Below are positions 24,191 through 35,931 of a DNA stretch of 64,000 nucleotides, one piece after another (the first letter of the stretch is position 1; each line of letters begins with the position of its first letter). Location of the stretch: assembly GCA_022695795.1 (NCBI GenBank), contig MU404175.1:1-64000 (forward strand), in the 5' to 3' direction. The DNA comes from Biscogniauxia marginata (Eukaryota; Ascomycota; Sordariomycetes; Xylariales; Xylariaceae). A program made the position numbers and the translations under genes. The notes below the pieces were generated by a model. That model was not told the DNA's origin. It worked only from the letters and a program-made list of their open reading frames with translations, and ran no database searches.

Positions 24191-26903
24191 ATGCCAAAGA
24201 TAAAAAGCTACACGCCAGCCTGGCTCTCCAGCCCTTCGCCCGGTCATGACCTCTTCGTACCATCTCCCAGCGACAACTACAGTACGTCCAAAACTACTCC
24301 TAAACCGGGTCCTCGACGGACAATCGCTCGCCGTGGGACCGAGGTATTCATCGCCGTCGGGAGGGAGATTAGGTGGGCAGATTTTGTTTATCTGAAGGAA
24401 AGATGGCAGGAGAAGACAGCCCGGGGTCGAGGGGGCGTCCGAGTGAAGCGCGAGGACTCGGCCGGCCCAGATGACGATGATGTACTCGAGGATTCGATAC
24501 AGAGTGGGTGCGCAGAAGGATTTCGTGTAAGCAATGTCTCCGTGTCCTTGAAGCTCTCAGCAACACTAATGTTCTTCTTAGACCATCAAACCCGCCGTCG
24601 GTGGCGATATCCAACAGCTCATAATCTCTCCCTATTCAGACTTTATGGCGGTTTTGACCACCCATTCCGTCCGCATCATCCTATTGCCCGACCCATCCCA
24701 CCTTACAGCACCAAGTCTCGATGTTATCAAGCCCAAGTCGTGGACCTTAGGTCCTACCACGCACGTTATGGACCGTTCACCCATCGCCTCTACCCTGTGG
24801 CATCCCTTAGGTGTGAATGGTTCAGCTTTAGTTACTATTACCAAGGATGCCATTGTGAGGCTTTGGGAGCTCTCTCAGAAGGATCGCTGGTCGTTCGACA
24901 CGCCGACCCTCACGATCGACTTACAAAAGCTTGCGGATGGCACATCCCTGGACCAAAATTTCTCTGCTTCGGTCGATGTGATGAACAAGGGCTTTTCGCC
25001 CGACTCTTTCGAGATGGAGGTCGCAGCTGCATGTTTCGCTGGTAGAGGTTCGGGAGGTTGGTCACCAATGACCCTCTGGATCGCCATGAGGGAGGGCGAC
25101 GTATACGCCCTATGTCCGTTACTGCCAACCCAGTGGTCTCCACCGCCAACCTTGATTCCTTCGCTCTCCGTCTCGATCGTCGGGAACGTGGCTGCCATCC
25201 AAGATGACCCGGACGTCTCGGAGCAAGCCAAGTTGTTAGCGCAGCAACAGCTAGATTGGATGTCAGACCTTGACAATCAGGAGCCAAAAATCGTCGAGGG
25301 TCCTCCCGGAGAACCCCCTACTGAGATATATACGCGACCTGCAAGGCCAGGAATAGTGCCCCGACTACAAGGGCCGTTCGATTTGGAGCTAAGCCCCGAA
25401 AGTGAAGACGACCTTGACATCGAACTCACCGATATCTTTGCCATCGGCGAAAGGCTTGACACCGACGACCTGATGATGGGTGAAGACGAAGACCTCGAAA
25501 TGGAGGATGTCGAAGGAGAAGGCTTGTCCCTTTCTGTCATTTGTCTACTCTCGTCTAGTGGCCAGCTACGGATCTGCCTAGACCTAGATGGCGTCCAGGC
25601 GCAATGGCTACCGCCTCGAAACAAGTCAAAAACCATGGGACGGCTAGTAGGGTCGCCTTCGCTGCTTACCTTCCAAAGCCTTGATGCCCTGAGCTCGTTA
25701 GAGGTTACCAAAGATGCCTGGCCAATGTTCAGTCCGGATGTCACCTCACGATACGCTTTTTACATCACCCATCCGTCTAGCATTACATATATATCTCTGT
25801 CGCCGTGGGTCTTCCGTCTTGAAAGTGAACTTCAGGGCAACTCGCAGGCAGGCTCCGAATTCAGGATTGATCTTCTCGTGAATGGGCAGAGTTCGACAAG
25901 GGAACGGCTTTACACAAGTCCGGTCCAGGGCGACGCACAGCTTACTCTAAGTGCTTCGGTCGCGATTCGAGATCCCGATCTTGGCTATTTCTTACTGTCT
26001 GCTACTCCTTTCGAGCCAATCTCGCTGTTATTCGACACTCCAGAAGACGAGTTCTCTCCAGTTCGGTCCGTTTCACCCTCCTTTAACAAGGATGCGGAAG
26101 TACAACCCTTGGACTTCTTTGAACCTCGCCCTGTTTTCCAGCCCTCACACATATTCGACCAGGGCTCAGCCCTACCACTCCTACTCGACCGGCTACGTAC
26201 TAGTCGACACAAGACGATAGTTAGTCAGGAAGTTCGACTTTCGCCGCTAACCTTACAGCTCTTTACTGAGGCGCATAAGATCCTAAGTGATGAAACGCAC
26301 AGACTTGGCGTTGCGGCAGCTGAAGTATTCCGCCGCTGCGTGAAGCTGCAAGGAGAACTAAGACAGCAAATTACTAAGGCGAATGAGGTCAAGGCCCGAG
26401 TTGAGGCTGTCACAGGGGAGGATCAAGTCGAGGATGGCCAACCAGAATGCAGCAATGCCATGATTGAAAGACGCCTACAAAGTGCCAAGGAGAGAGGCGA
26501 GGCCATAAGCCAACGATTGGAGAATATACGGAGGAAGGTCAGCAAGGCTACGAGTCGGGAACTTAGCGATAAAGAGAAATCATGGGCCAATGAAGTTAGG
26601 GCCCTAGATGCCGGGATATTCGGGTCTGAGACGCCGGTAGATGGGACGGGCCGTTTGAAGCAGGTTATGCGAAGGTATGAGGAGGTCAGGAACCTCAAGG
26701 ATGAACTTACCGAGCAAGCAGAGAAACTCGGCGAACCTGCTGGTGAAGGGGAGGGGAGCCCGAAGGCTTCAACGTCTGACTTGCGTATTCCATCGGACCT
26801 CAGAAGAGCGAAGATCAACCAAGTCAAGGGACTTCTCGAGCGTGAGACGGCCCTAGTAGACGCCGTGAAATCTCGTCTTGAGCGCTTGTCAGTTGGGGGA
26901 TAG
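24191..26903 (+). CDS. NUP82: Nucleoporin Nup82 (Nup88 family)
   Basis: Two exons: 24191-24526 and 24582-26903; 885 residues. The intron is 55 nt (GTAAGC donor, TTCTTAG acceptor). The joined sequence reads CAEGFRTIKPAVGGDIQQLI. Nup82 sits on the cytoplasmic face of the nuclear pore, with Nup159 and Nsp1, and supports mRNA export. The N-terminal two thirds is a beta-propeller: DFMAVLTTHSVRIILLPDPS, SPIASTLWHPLGVNGSALVT and DAIVRLWELS look like WD-type blades. An acidic insert (DEDLEMEDVEGEG) lies near 430. The C-terminal quarter, from about 690, is coiled coil (LQGELRQQITKANEVKARVE, LQSAKERGEAISQRLENIRR), which in the family assembles the Nup82 complex. The upstream ATG at 24191 gives a family-like N-terminus. 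Confidence 0.9.
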
Positions 26904-28460
26904 AGAAGATCAGGCGTTTTCTGGGTTGTACTCCAGCGATGAACGTATAATTGTGAAACTATAGTCGGAGTGCATCAACCAAGAAACTAGGCAATTTGAT
27001 TCGGGTCATTCATGGAGGGTCTGACAGTTCCCCGGTGCTGTCAGCACTGCTATTGTCGTGGCGTACGCAATATCGAGTCTTACTGTTACCCCGAGTCCAC
27101 GCCTGGTACGGCCAGCATCAAGCATCGCCAGATATGCAGCGAAGGCTAGAGCGAGCAAGATACTCCCTTGCAGGGACTCGATGCAGATCTTTTCCCGCAA
27201 TCGTCATGTTGGTCCCACGGACGGAGGGGACACCAAAACACCAAGGAGATTGTGCTGTCGTGCAGCGTCTTGTGTCCAATAAATTTAGATCAAATATGCA
27301 GCCTTGCAAAATCAAGGCCTGGTTGGTTCCTGCGAGGTTGACAACGGCTGAGATGGAGCGCCTTGGCAGACCCGAGGGGGCCTCTTCTCCCCTGTGAAAA
27401 GGACTACGATTGTACCCTGGCAAACATAGCCATCAGAAAGGAAAAAATCAGGTCGAGTAAAGAGTCTCGTTGCCGCTCACATCTATATAACTTCTTCCCT
27501 GTTCCTGGACTTTATTTTAATATGTGACCAGACTTTTCCATGCCCCTGGTGGTTATTCGCGGTATGCATCGCAATTAAAGTCAACGTCAGTCTGAGATTT
27601 CCCAGGGTAACCCAACAACTTTCGCCCTGTTTTCTCCATTGGCCATGGATTCGGCTTCCTGCGCTATTACGTTGAAGCTTATTGTTTCTTGCCCCGACAG
27701 ATGCCGGGCCGTGGAATACCGTAGCATCACAAGAAAACTAGATACATGTTACCGTGTGAGGCCGTGACCCTAATGCATCAACGGCAACCATATTCCTTGG
27801 GTACAACCCGGCATCACGGTGGCAAAATTATGCCCAACTCGCGAGGGCTTCTAGAGCATTGGCTCCCACAATCTTGTACCCTCATTCTACTAACAACAGA
27901 TGTAACCAAGGCCGGTCACCGTTACTACCAGTATGTCTTTGTGCGACCCTACTCAACATATCCGAATCTCACCAACGCCGAGTATCATCAGATGTCCGCC
28001 AATGTAACTATTGGACCGGGCCCTTCGGGAGCAGCCAGTGACGTATGAGTAAATAATGTTCCACTGTCCTTCGGACGAGGCATGGGTCTCATTTTCCCTT
28101 TAGGGGTTAAACCAAACCACCGGTATGACGGTGCATGATCCCGGTTGTCGTTCAAGCTCAACTACGTGATATTCTGACGACAGGGTGGTGTAGGTATGCA
28201 TCTACCCATGTGATATTGCCGCCTCATTTTTCTACGTGGAAATAATATCCGTGTGAGGTGAACCCGGCACAAGGAGCGTGGCTGCAGGGAAGCACACAGA
28301 CACCGTTCCTACCGCCATGGATATATAAGACTTGTCAGATTATTCGATCGAGATCTTCAAATGAAAAACACATTAAGGCATATTCTGCTAGATGCTAGTT
28401 TATCTGTCTGATCTCTTGCTCCCAACGTCCCTTCAGCACTGTTCAAACTCCCGACTCCAG
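26904..28460. other. Intergenic 1.6 kb, no gene recognised
   Basis: Short frames exist on both strands at 26,996-27,423 and 27,746-28,048. None has a recognisable motif, and the overlapping opposite-strand frames suggest chance. The right end is the promoter of the gene starting at 28,461. Confidence 0.5.
28319..28329 (+). promoter_or_regulatory. Possible TATA element
   Basis: GGATATATAAG about 135 bp upstream of the proposed start at 28,461. It is the clearest TATA-like string in this promoter; function is inferred from position. Confidence 0.35.
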
Positions 28461-29960
28461 ATGGCACCACTAACATCCACAGCAGCCATAGTCTTTGATT
28501 ACCGTACCCAGGTCTTAGGTAAGCGTCTTTACCAGTCTCGTCCCCCGTTATCCTAGCTAGATATTAATATGGGTTGCGCAGACAATTGCGAGTTCTTCGT
28601 GGGAAATGATATCGTCTCGGTGATCACGGGCAAGGATGCCGTGGGAAACTACAAGGCCTACGCGATACGAAGCAGCGACGAGTCTCGTGAATCTTTGCTC
28701 TCCTCTGAGCCCTTTGATACAGTCCAGAAGGCTATAGAATCTCTGCATACAAAGTCATGCGAGGCAGTGCACCAGTACATCACGACAAATGGCTTCTCCA
28801 ACCCCCCGGATCTCAGAAAAGTCGGACTTTGTTCGGATGAGGATGACGACGCCGCATCAGAAATCACCCGCTGTTCTACGTCGTCAGCCACCGTCCCATC
28901 CGAAGGAGAGTTGAACAGCTCGGATGATGAGGCGATGATGTCTGACAACGCGGCCAGAAACCGCCACGCAGACCACAAGATCGGCTCTCTTTCTTTCAGC
29001 CGTAAGGGCCGTAAGTCCATAGCGGCGGATAAGCCGCGACGATCCCGCTCCCGCTCTTCTGTGCGGACAGATCAAGACGAGTCAGACGATGAAGCACACT
29101 TGCCACCCGGTGGGTTTGGATTTTTCGGTCCAGTACGCTCATCTCCGGCCGCATACAGGCCTCCGCCGCCGCCACCAGGCATCTGGACAGGCTCCCAAGC
29201 TCCACCTCAAGCCATGCGTAGCCCGCCTGGTACGATGCCGCATTATCAACAGTCCCCGCCTCAGCCGCTTCCGCATCACCCCTATCCACCACCGCCGCCT
29301 AGCTTTGCCAACACGCCTCGATATGTAGAAGTATCAGGTCCAGGACCCGCAGCAGCAGCAGCAGCAGGTCCACAACGGCCACCCATGCCGATGCCCAGCC
29401 CGCCCACAACGACCACGCATACTTCCAACGCCAACGCCACCCCGACCCCCGGCAACGGCAGCGTAGCGGCGCCAAAGCCCACCATCTTCGCCCTCCAGCA
29501 GCGCCTCTACGACGTGCGCCTCACGATCCGCTGGCTCCACCACGGCGAGCAGCGCATCATCGAGAACCTGCGGCCGAGCCTGCGGGCGCTGCAGGAGGCG
29601 GCGCTGAGGTACGTGCGGACGCACCCGCACTCGTTCGTCAGCAACAACAGCAGCAACAGCAACAACAATAACAAGACCAACAAGAACAACCACAATAATA
29701 GTAATAATAATAGCCAGACTACGGCTATGACTGCCACGACGACGAACTGCCTGCGCTCATGCGTCCGCCAGGCCATGTTCGGCGCCGAGACCTACGACAT
29801 GAGCACGTACCGCTGCGACGACCTGAGCAGGCTGTTCGCGGCGCTGGGCTCGGGGAGTATCCCCCACTTCGAGATCGACGTCGATCTCATCGGCGCTGGG
29901 GCTTCTGGTGGGAATGGGAATGGGAGTAGGGATGTGATCGGCGGGAGCGGTAAGTGTTAA
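28461..29960 (+). CDS. Pro/Asn-rich protein of unknown function
   Basis: Two exons: 28461-28518 and 28582-29960. The GTAAGC intron ends GTTGCGCAG, and joining gives MAPLTSTAAIVFDYRTQVLD before NCEFFVGNDIVSVITGKD; about 478 residues. I do not recognise the family. The first 90 residues look folded. The middle is acidic then Arg/Ser-rich (PRRSRSRSS), followed by long Pro-rich and Ala/Gly tracts. A second folded block begins at TIFALQQRLYDVRLTIRWLH and continues past an Asn run (29,640-29,712) to SCVRQAMFGAETYDMSTYRC and IPHFEIDVDLIGAG. The end is uncertain: a strong GTAAGT donor at 29,951 could splice to a short exon ending near 30,015 (GGRL and stop), replacing the last two residues. GC content rises sharply from about 29,300 on. 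Confidence 0.75.
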
Positions 29961-31740
29961 TTAAGGGGACAGAACTTAATTATCCTTAGTAGGAGATTCA
30001 GGGGGAAGGCTATGAGAACCTGGGTTTCCCTCGGCAGCTTCTACGGTGTCGATGTTTCTTCTCCCCTATTTGATCTAACTGAGCCTGGGGGCCGAGCTCC
30101 TAGTTTATTATATTTCTTTTTTAGTTCCTTTTCCGTGTTTGTCTACTTCCTGGTATCTCATATATATCTAGCGTGCGTGCGTGTAGGGTATTTCTTTTTT
30201 TTTCTGGTTCGATGTGGCGGCTGTTTTTTTAAAAACACTGCTACCTGTTATGACCTTCCATCCTAATCTCTCTACGAATTAATGAGATATCGATAGGGTT
30301 ATGGGAACGACGGATTGGGGGGGGGAGGCTACGTTACAATTTAGAGTCACTCATTCTTCTTGCTCCTCTCTTCTTGGCAGATACCTGAGTGTGAGCTAGA
30401 TAGCTAAGAGGAGAGAGGGGAGCTAGGGCTAGGCTAGTCATGCGTATCTAATGTTGTATGTCACTACTTGGCCTAGGGCCTAGGATTGAAAACGTCTATA
30501 CTTCCTAACACTCTTATCTACTAATTTTCCGATGGTTGCGGTGTCGTGTGTATTGAGATATGCGTGACAACTCTAGATTATATGGGGGATCTTTTGGGGA
30601 AAGGGGGCAAGAAACTTGGCTCCCCTATCTCTCTCAGTAGTTTACTAATCTCTCAATACTAGCCCCTTCGGTTATATACGACACTAATAGGTGACTTATA
30701 CCCCTATACAGATTATATTTACAGCAGTATGTGAGTTCGTTTATATCCGTCCTGAGTCAGCCCATACAGATAGGATGGTCATATCCCTACACTTACTTAG
30801 TATTTTTATCCTACCTATATACATTAACTCCTCCGTACTTTTCTACCCGGCAGTTACTAGGTACTATCTCTTACGGACCATTCATTCATATACCTGCCTA
30901 GTTAGGAAAGCAATCCGGAGCAGGAAAACCACGCACAACCGTGAGATGGCTTCCTAGCGCTAGTCACCGGGCACCCCGACACGGCGTCCCGCGTCGCACC
31001 CGAAACGAACCGTCTCCTTCCCCGCCCCCCTTTTTGCGTCCTGGTTATCTTTTAGCTCTCTCGCAGGTTATGAGCTCACCTCGCCGTAGGCGTAGGGAAG
31101 GAGGGCGGGCACATAGCATTATCGTCCACCAATTCATCAGACGACGCTGCACGACAAGCGACAAGCGGCCGGTATCTGTCTTGGCGACGGGATATGCACA
31201 TTCGATGCGGCATGCCGGCACTTTCTTGGCCAGAGACATATGAACTGGGAACACGTCGCCGCGGGGAACGGGCACGGGCTGCTTTTCGGGGTATGGGGCG
31301 CGGGTATAGGCATACTGGGACGGAGAAGTAGGTGGTGGTAGGGCGTACGCATCTAAAATACCTACCGGTGCACTACCTACCTAAGGTAAAAGCTATAGGG
31401 AGGTATGCCACATGGACGAGAGCGCATACATACATGCATTACATATACATAAAAAACTCGGATCGTAAATCCAAACCCAATCCTCCCCGATCAGGTCCAC
31501 AGAGCACTGCATATGGGGTCTATGTTATAGAGAGAGGTTCGAATCGAAAAGAAATCGAAGGGGAGAGGCGGGTAGCCGAGAACAAGAAAACCAAACCCCG
31601 ATCAGAGATTTTTACCGTATACACACACACCTCCCGTGTTCTGACTGCTCTTCGGACGATACACGGCAGTAAGTAGATAGAAACAAAGATATTTTCTTGT
31701 TGACGTACATGATGTAGACTGGGAACATCAAGGATTGGTT

Positions 31741-31764
31741 GGGAGGGGGGAGGGGGGAGGGGGG
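31741..31764 (+). other. G-quadruplex-type motif
   Basis: Four runs of three to six G separated by single A bases, a textbook four-tract motif with one-nucleotide loops. Folding is inferred from the sequence pattern only. Confidence 0.6.
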
Positions 31765-34124
31765 AAGGTTTTGTGATGTGGTTGCTCACCGGGGAAAGTT
31801 GTAGCCCTGTTTTCTTTTTCTGGGAAGCCTAACGTTTTAGTACGTGTGTTGCTACGTATAACTATGAGGGGGGAGGGAACCATGTGTGAAGAGTTAGTTG
31901 TAAGGATATCTTGTCCAGACCCACGGAGAAGGAAGAAGGGGGGAGGGGGACTAGCGAGGTTCACACTCGGTAGGTAGGTTAAGTCAGACAAGTAGCCAAT
32001 GTCATATCACATCTTCACTTGACACAAAACGCCTTTACCTGGTTATAAAGCTTGGTTCGACTATTTTCGGATCACTGCAGGCATCTCTACCTAAACCCCT
32101 AAATAGTCTTCTACAATGTCTTCCCTGCCCCGTCTCTTCGCTTACATAAAACTTCTTATTTCTCTATTCCTATCAGAATTCCCACGGTACTGGGTTCTCA
32201 TTTGGGGGGGAGGGGGGCAAACTACGCGCTTTCAATCGCAGAGAAGGTCAAAAGGAAACAAACAGACAAGGTGGAGGAACGTGGAAGTTGCACATTGTAG
32301 CTAGTCGAAACTCTCCTCCAACCATATCCCGACTATCCCCCACATGGGAAGTCCTTCACTGCATCCGTTGTTCCATATTCAGGTGACTACATGACTACAA
32401 GCACCCCTCACTTCCAGAGAAAGAGGGGAGTCAAATGATTATGCCAGCGAGAAGGTAGACAGAGCAGATTATCGTAAGGTGTAGATAGGAGAGGTGCAAA
32501 GCAGCTCGCCACTAATATCATGCATGCCTCCGCCTCCGATACATACGTATATATGTCTCTACGCGGCTGGGGGGGGAGAGGTGAGGGGGTTTTTGTAAAT
32601 TCTATTTCCCAGATCTTCGGTTCCGCTACACGGCATACGGGAAGGAGAGGAGGAGCCGGGGGGTAGGAGTCCTGCAGGTGAACTCACCCAGAAACGAACG
32701 GTCTAACCGTCATTGGCATCTTTCTTTCTTTTCTCCTCTAAGGTCATGAGAAGAATAAAAAGGAGAAGGTTGCTGAGGGATAAGGGAAGTAGGGAAATTT
32801 TAGACTAAAATGAATAATAATAAAAATAAAAACGCAAGAAAGAAAGAAAAAGGAGACGAAGAGTCGCCAGATAGGGGATAGGGGGAATTGAGCGTACCTA
32901 GCTAGACACGAGGTCACAATTATGTAGCTTGACCCCTATTCCTTGCTCAGTCCGTATTTATTCATATACATAGGTATAGGAAGATATATAGATCTTGATT
33001 AGAGTTGTGTCTTGGGCCCGTTCTCATGGACCATGGTCGTGCCGGGACTTCTTTCGTATCTATCTAGTTTGTCATGTTACGAGTTTGAGGGGTCGGGGCA
33101 TAGGTACCTATATATACGCTCTAGCCTGTATTGAAATTTCTAATTTGTTGATGTAGTTAGTGACTCTATCATAAACAATACCTACCTACCTACATAATGA
33201 AAAAAAAAAAATTTTTGAGCCTAGATTCACGACTTCTTGGCCATATGGAATAACAGTTAAGTGTAGAACATTACTTGATAGTTTCCTCTCTACCTTTCAG
33301 ACTTCGCGCCATTTACCCTGGCCTAGCAGTTGAGCACATCCAGGGAAGTAGTTTGTAATTAAAACATAAAAGGAAAAGAGAGACGTGAAATCCCCTTGCA
33401 CGGGGTTTTCCTTTTTTTTTTTTTTTTCCTTTTCAACCTCGCTTAATAAATTGGGATATAGGAAATAAAATATACCTAGGTAGGTATAGAAGGTTAAAAA
33501 AAAAGGGGGGGGGAATAGGAAAGGCAAAGAAAACAGAAGCACAAAGTCATGTAGAGTCTGGTTACCAGTCAAATTTTCCTATTTCTAGGAGGTTCATTCT
33601 CCTCTCTAGTATCTACCTAAGCCCGTCCGTCCCAAGACGACGGGATCCTCTGTAGTCCTAGGTAGGTAGTTTTTTGGTCCAAAGGATGACAATCTCTCTC
33701 TAATTTCTCTCTCTATCGAGACAGACGGAGAAATCATCATCTGATCTTGTAGTATACAGACAATGATGAGGTAGGATCCTTCCTTTATGTACTCGAACAG
33801 GTGATGTGTTTTTTTTTGTATGTTTTTTGTTGCTATTATTTGTGTATGTGTATGATTCTCCTGGCAAAAAGCATGGCACAATAGCTTCCAATATCGTGCT
33901 TGAAGTAGCACACACACATGTGTGTGTTAGCCATGTGCTTCTTTCACCCGTCGTTGCGGTTTTCATGAGACCCCTAACCAGTTTGTCCATGATTTCTCAT
34001 TCCAATTGTGATCCTAAGGTATTTCAAGAGTTTCATTTCTTGTAAAAAAAAGAATTTTCTGTCGACAGCTTCCAGATAGCCACCTCCGTTGCAGTCTGGG
34101 AAACGAGAGAGGCATGTTCGCAGA

Positions 34125-34160
34125 TGGGTTACCTATATATATATATATATAGGTAACCCA
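34125..34160. repeat. Perfect 36-bp palindrome with AT core
   Basis: Arms TGGGTTACC and GGTAACCCA flank an uninterrupted TA-repeat core, so the whole 36 bases equal their own reverse complement. It lies 23 nt past the stop codon of the minus-strand gene ending at 34,184, so it would form a hairpin in that mRNA's 3' UTR or a cruciform in DNA. It might aid termination; that is inference. Confidence 0.9.
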
Positions 34161-34183
34161 AATGCGAGGACATCCTAGTCGGT

Positions 34184-35931
34184 CTAGTCTCTTCTCAGAG
34201 GGAACACGTCGGTACTGCCACACGCACGACTGCTCATTCGTGCCTTAGGAGGTAGCTGGAATGACTGGAAGCTAGATACGCTCCCGCTGCTATGACGACT
34301 GCCATGACCACCACGTCCATTGTCGCGATAGCTGTTGCTACCGTGCGAAGCATACTCCCTGACCGGACCGCTGTTGTTCCTGGGAGCCGCGTTTGTCCCG
34401 CCGTGCCGGCCCTGAGCGGTGCGAGGTGCGCCGGTAAATCGGTCGTTGGGCTTGGGACGCAGACCCGCGGACCCAAGCGGCGACACTGGCTTATACGAGG
34501 AATCGGCGCGCGGCGGGAAAGGGGCGGGCTGCCAATCGCAAAGCATCAAGGACTTCGGGGCATCGACGCGGGGCTCTGAGGCCACAGCAGGCTTCTCCTG
34601 GAAGTAAGACAGAGGGGAGGTCGGCCCCTGAGAGTATGCCATGGGCGACGTCGGTAGGGGGCCCGTGGGGTGGATGGAGTGGCGTGCCTGTTCGATAATA
34701 TCGGCCCAGTTCGAGTCCGTAGGCATGGGCGTTGTCGCCGGCGGTCCGTGATATTCGGGCGACGTTATCATCGTCATGGGCGAAGTCGGGGTTTCCGCCA
34801 GCGCTGCCTTCGACGAGTGGTTGTCGGGTCGAGAGCGAAGCAGATCCTTGGCCATCGGTGGCTGCACGGGAGCACTAGAGACGGAGACACGGTTCCCAGG
34901 ATGGTGGCTCTTCTGTGTCTTAGGTGCTTGACGATCAGCATCTTCGATGATGGCCCAAAGTTTTTTCGTTTGGGCATCTTGCTGTGGACGCCTGCCCGTG
35001 CTGGGATAGGGTTGACGATACGAGCCATCTGTGAAAGAAAACGTTAGTTGATACCCGTTAATCAATAATCAATTAATAGCCATGAAGCCTGGTACTTACT
35101 GTCATAAGGATCACCAGGGCGACGAGCATCAACGACCTCAATCTCCTCAGCATAGCGTTGCTGGTTGTGGCCGCCATCGGCAGGGTAGAGTCGATCATCA
35201 TTGTGGTCAACCGATCGCTTCTGGGCATAATGTGGCACGAATCTATCGATCTTGAGACCCGTGGATGTACGTATAAGATAGTCCGTGCCACGAGCCGCAT
35301 GCTTGGCTCTTTCCGCCATGACACGCTTGCGACGGCCTTGCACAATCCACTCCGTCTTGGTACCATCGAAGTCGAGCTCACGCATGAGTACGTGCCTCTG
35401 CTTGCGTGTCAGGCACAGCGGCCCGATCTGACGCTCGACTGCAGAAAGGGAGTCAGCACTTACTTGCCTTAGCAAGAACAATGGGTTGTGTCTCAGGAGT
35501 AGATATCTACGTCAGGAAAATGACAACTCCTTAAGGGACACAAAAAGGGACACCAAAGGGGACACCAAAAAGGGGGCCAGGTTGGGGGTGGGGGGGAGGT
35601 GGAATAACTCCCGAATTTACATACCAAAACGCATGGCGCCCTTGCGGCGGGTGTACAGGTACTGGATTATAGCCTTCGCATCCTCCGTCTTGATCGGTTT
35701 TGTATCACTGTAATCGTGGTAATTGAGGGCCGTGTTCAGCTTCTCGGCGAATCCCTTGTAGTCAGGCTTGCCCCGGCGTTTCTTGAGGTGCTCGTGCTTG
35801 CAGACGAGCGCGAAGACGGTATTGAGCTCGAACTGCGTCCACGAGCGGTACTTATCTTCTTCTTGGGGACTCTCGCTACCTTGTTGGGCAGGGGGCGAGT
35901 TCTTCTTCGATGCGACTGAGGTTTGATCCAT
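34184..35931 (-). CDS. Unknown protein with Myb/SANT-like N-terminus, Ser/Pro-rich tail
   Basis: Three exons: 35931-35625, 35438-35100, 35028-34184; 496 residues, all GT-AG and in phase. The first part, SWTQFELNTVFALVCKHEHL followed by a KPDYKGFAEKLN stretch, resembles a fungal Myb-like helix set, but I cannot assign a family. A basic segment spans exons 1-2 (GPLCLTRKQRHVLMRELDFD, then TEWIVQGRRKRVMAERAKHA). It is followed by HYAQKRSVDHNDDRLYPADG. The third exon is Ser/Pro/Gly-rich and probably disordered. Large gene-free flanks and a long pyrimidine-rich leader fit a regulated gene such as a transcription regulator, but this is inference. The first intron is 186 nt and contains an ACACCAAA-type tandem repeat. 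Confidence 0.75.
35533..35576. repeat. Short tandem GGGACACCAAA-like repeat in an intron
   Basis: Three imperfect copies of a GGGACAC(C)AAA unit inside intron 1 of the gene at 34,184-35,931. It explains the repetitive short frame on the + strand there. Confidence 0.7.

Larger units (their letters stand above)
29961..34183. other. 4.2-kb gene-free region with many G runs
   Basis: No supportable coding frame on either strand. The DNA has homopolymers, purine/pyrimidine-skewed stretches and repeated runs of six or more G on the + strand (about 30,317; 31,741; 31,867; 31,936; 32,204; 32,569). A/T-rich blocks lie at 32,810-32,840 and 33,195-33,215. It lies between the 3' ends of the gene ending at 29,960 and the gene ending at 34,184. 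Two 3' UTRs cannot fill it. It could hold a noncoding transcript or be relic DNA. Confidence 0.55.

Noticed and set aside
27006..27423. Overlapping small frames on both strands
   Set aside because: No recognisable motif, opposite strands overlap, and no splice context; likely chance.
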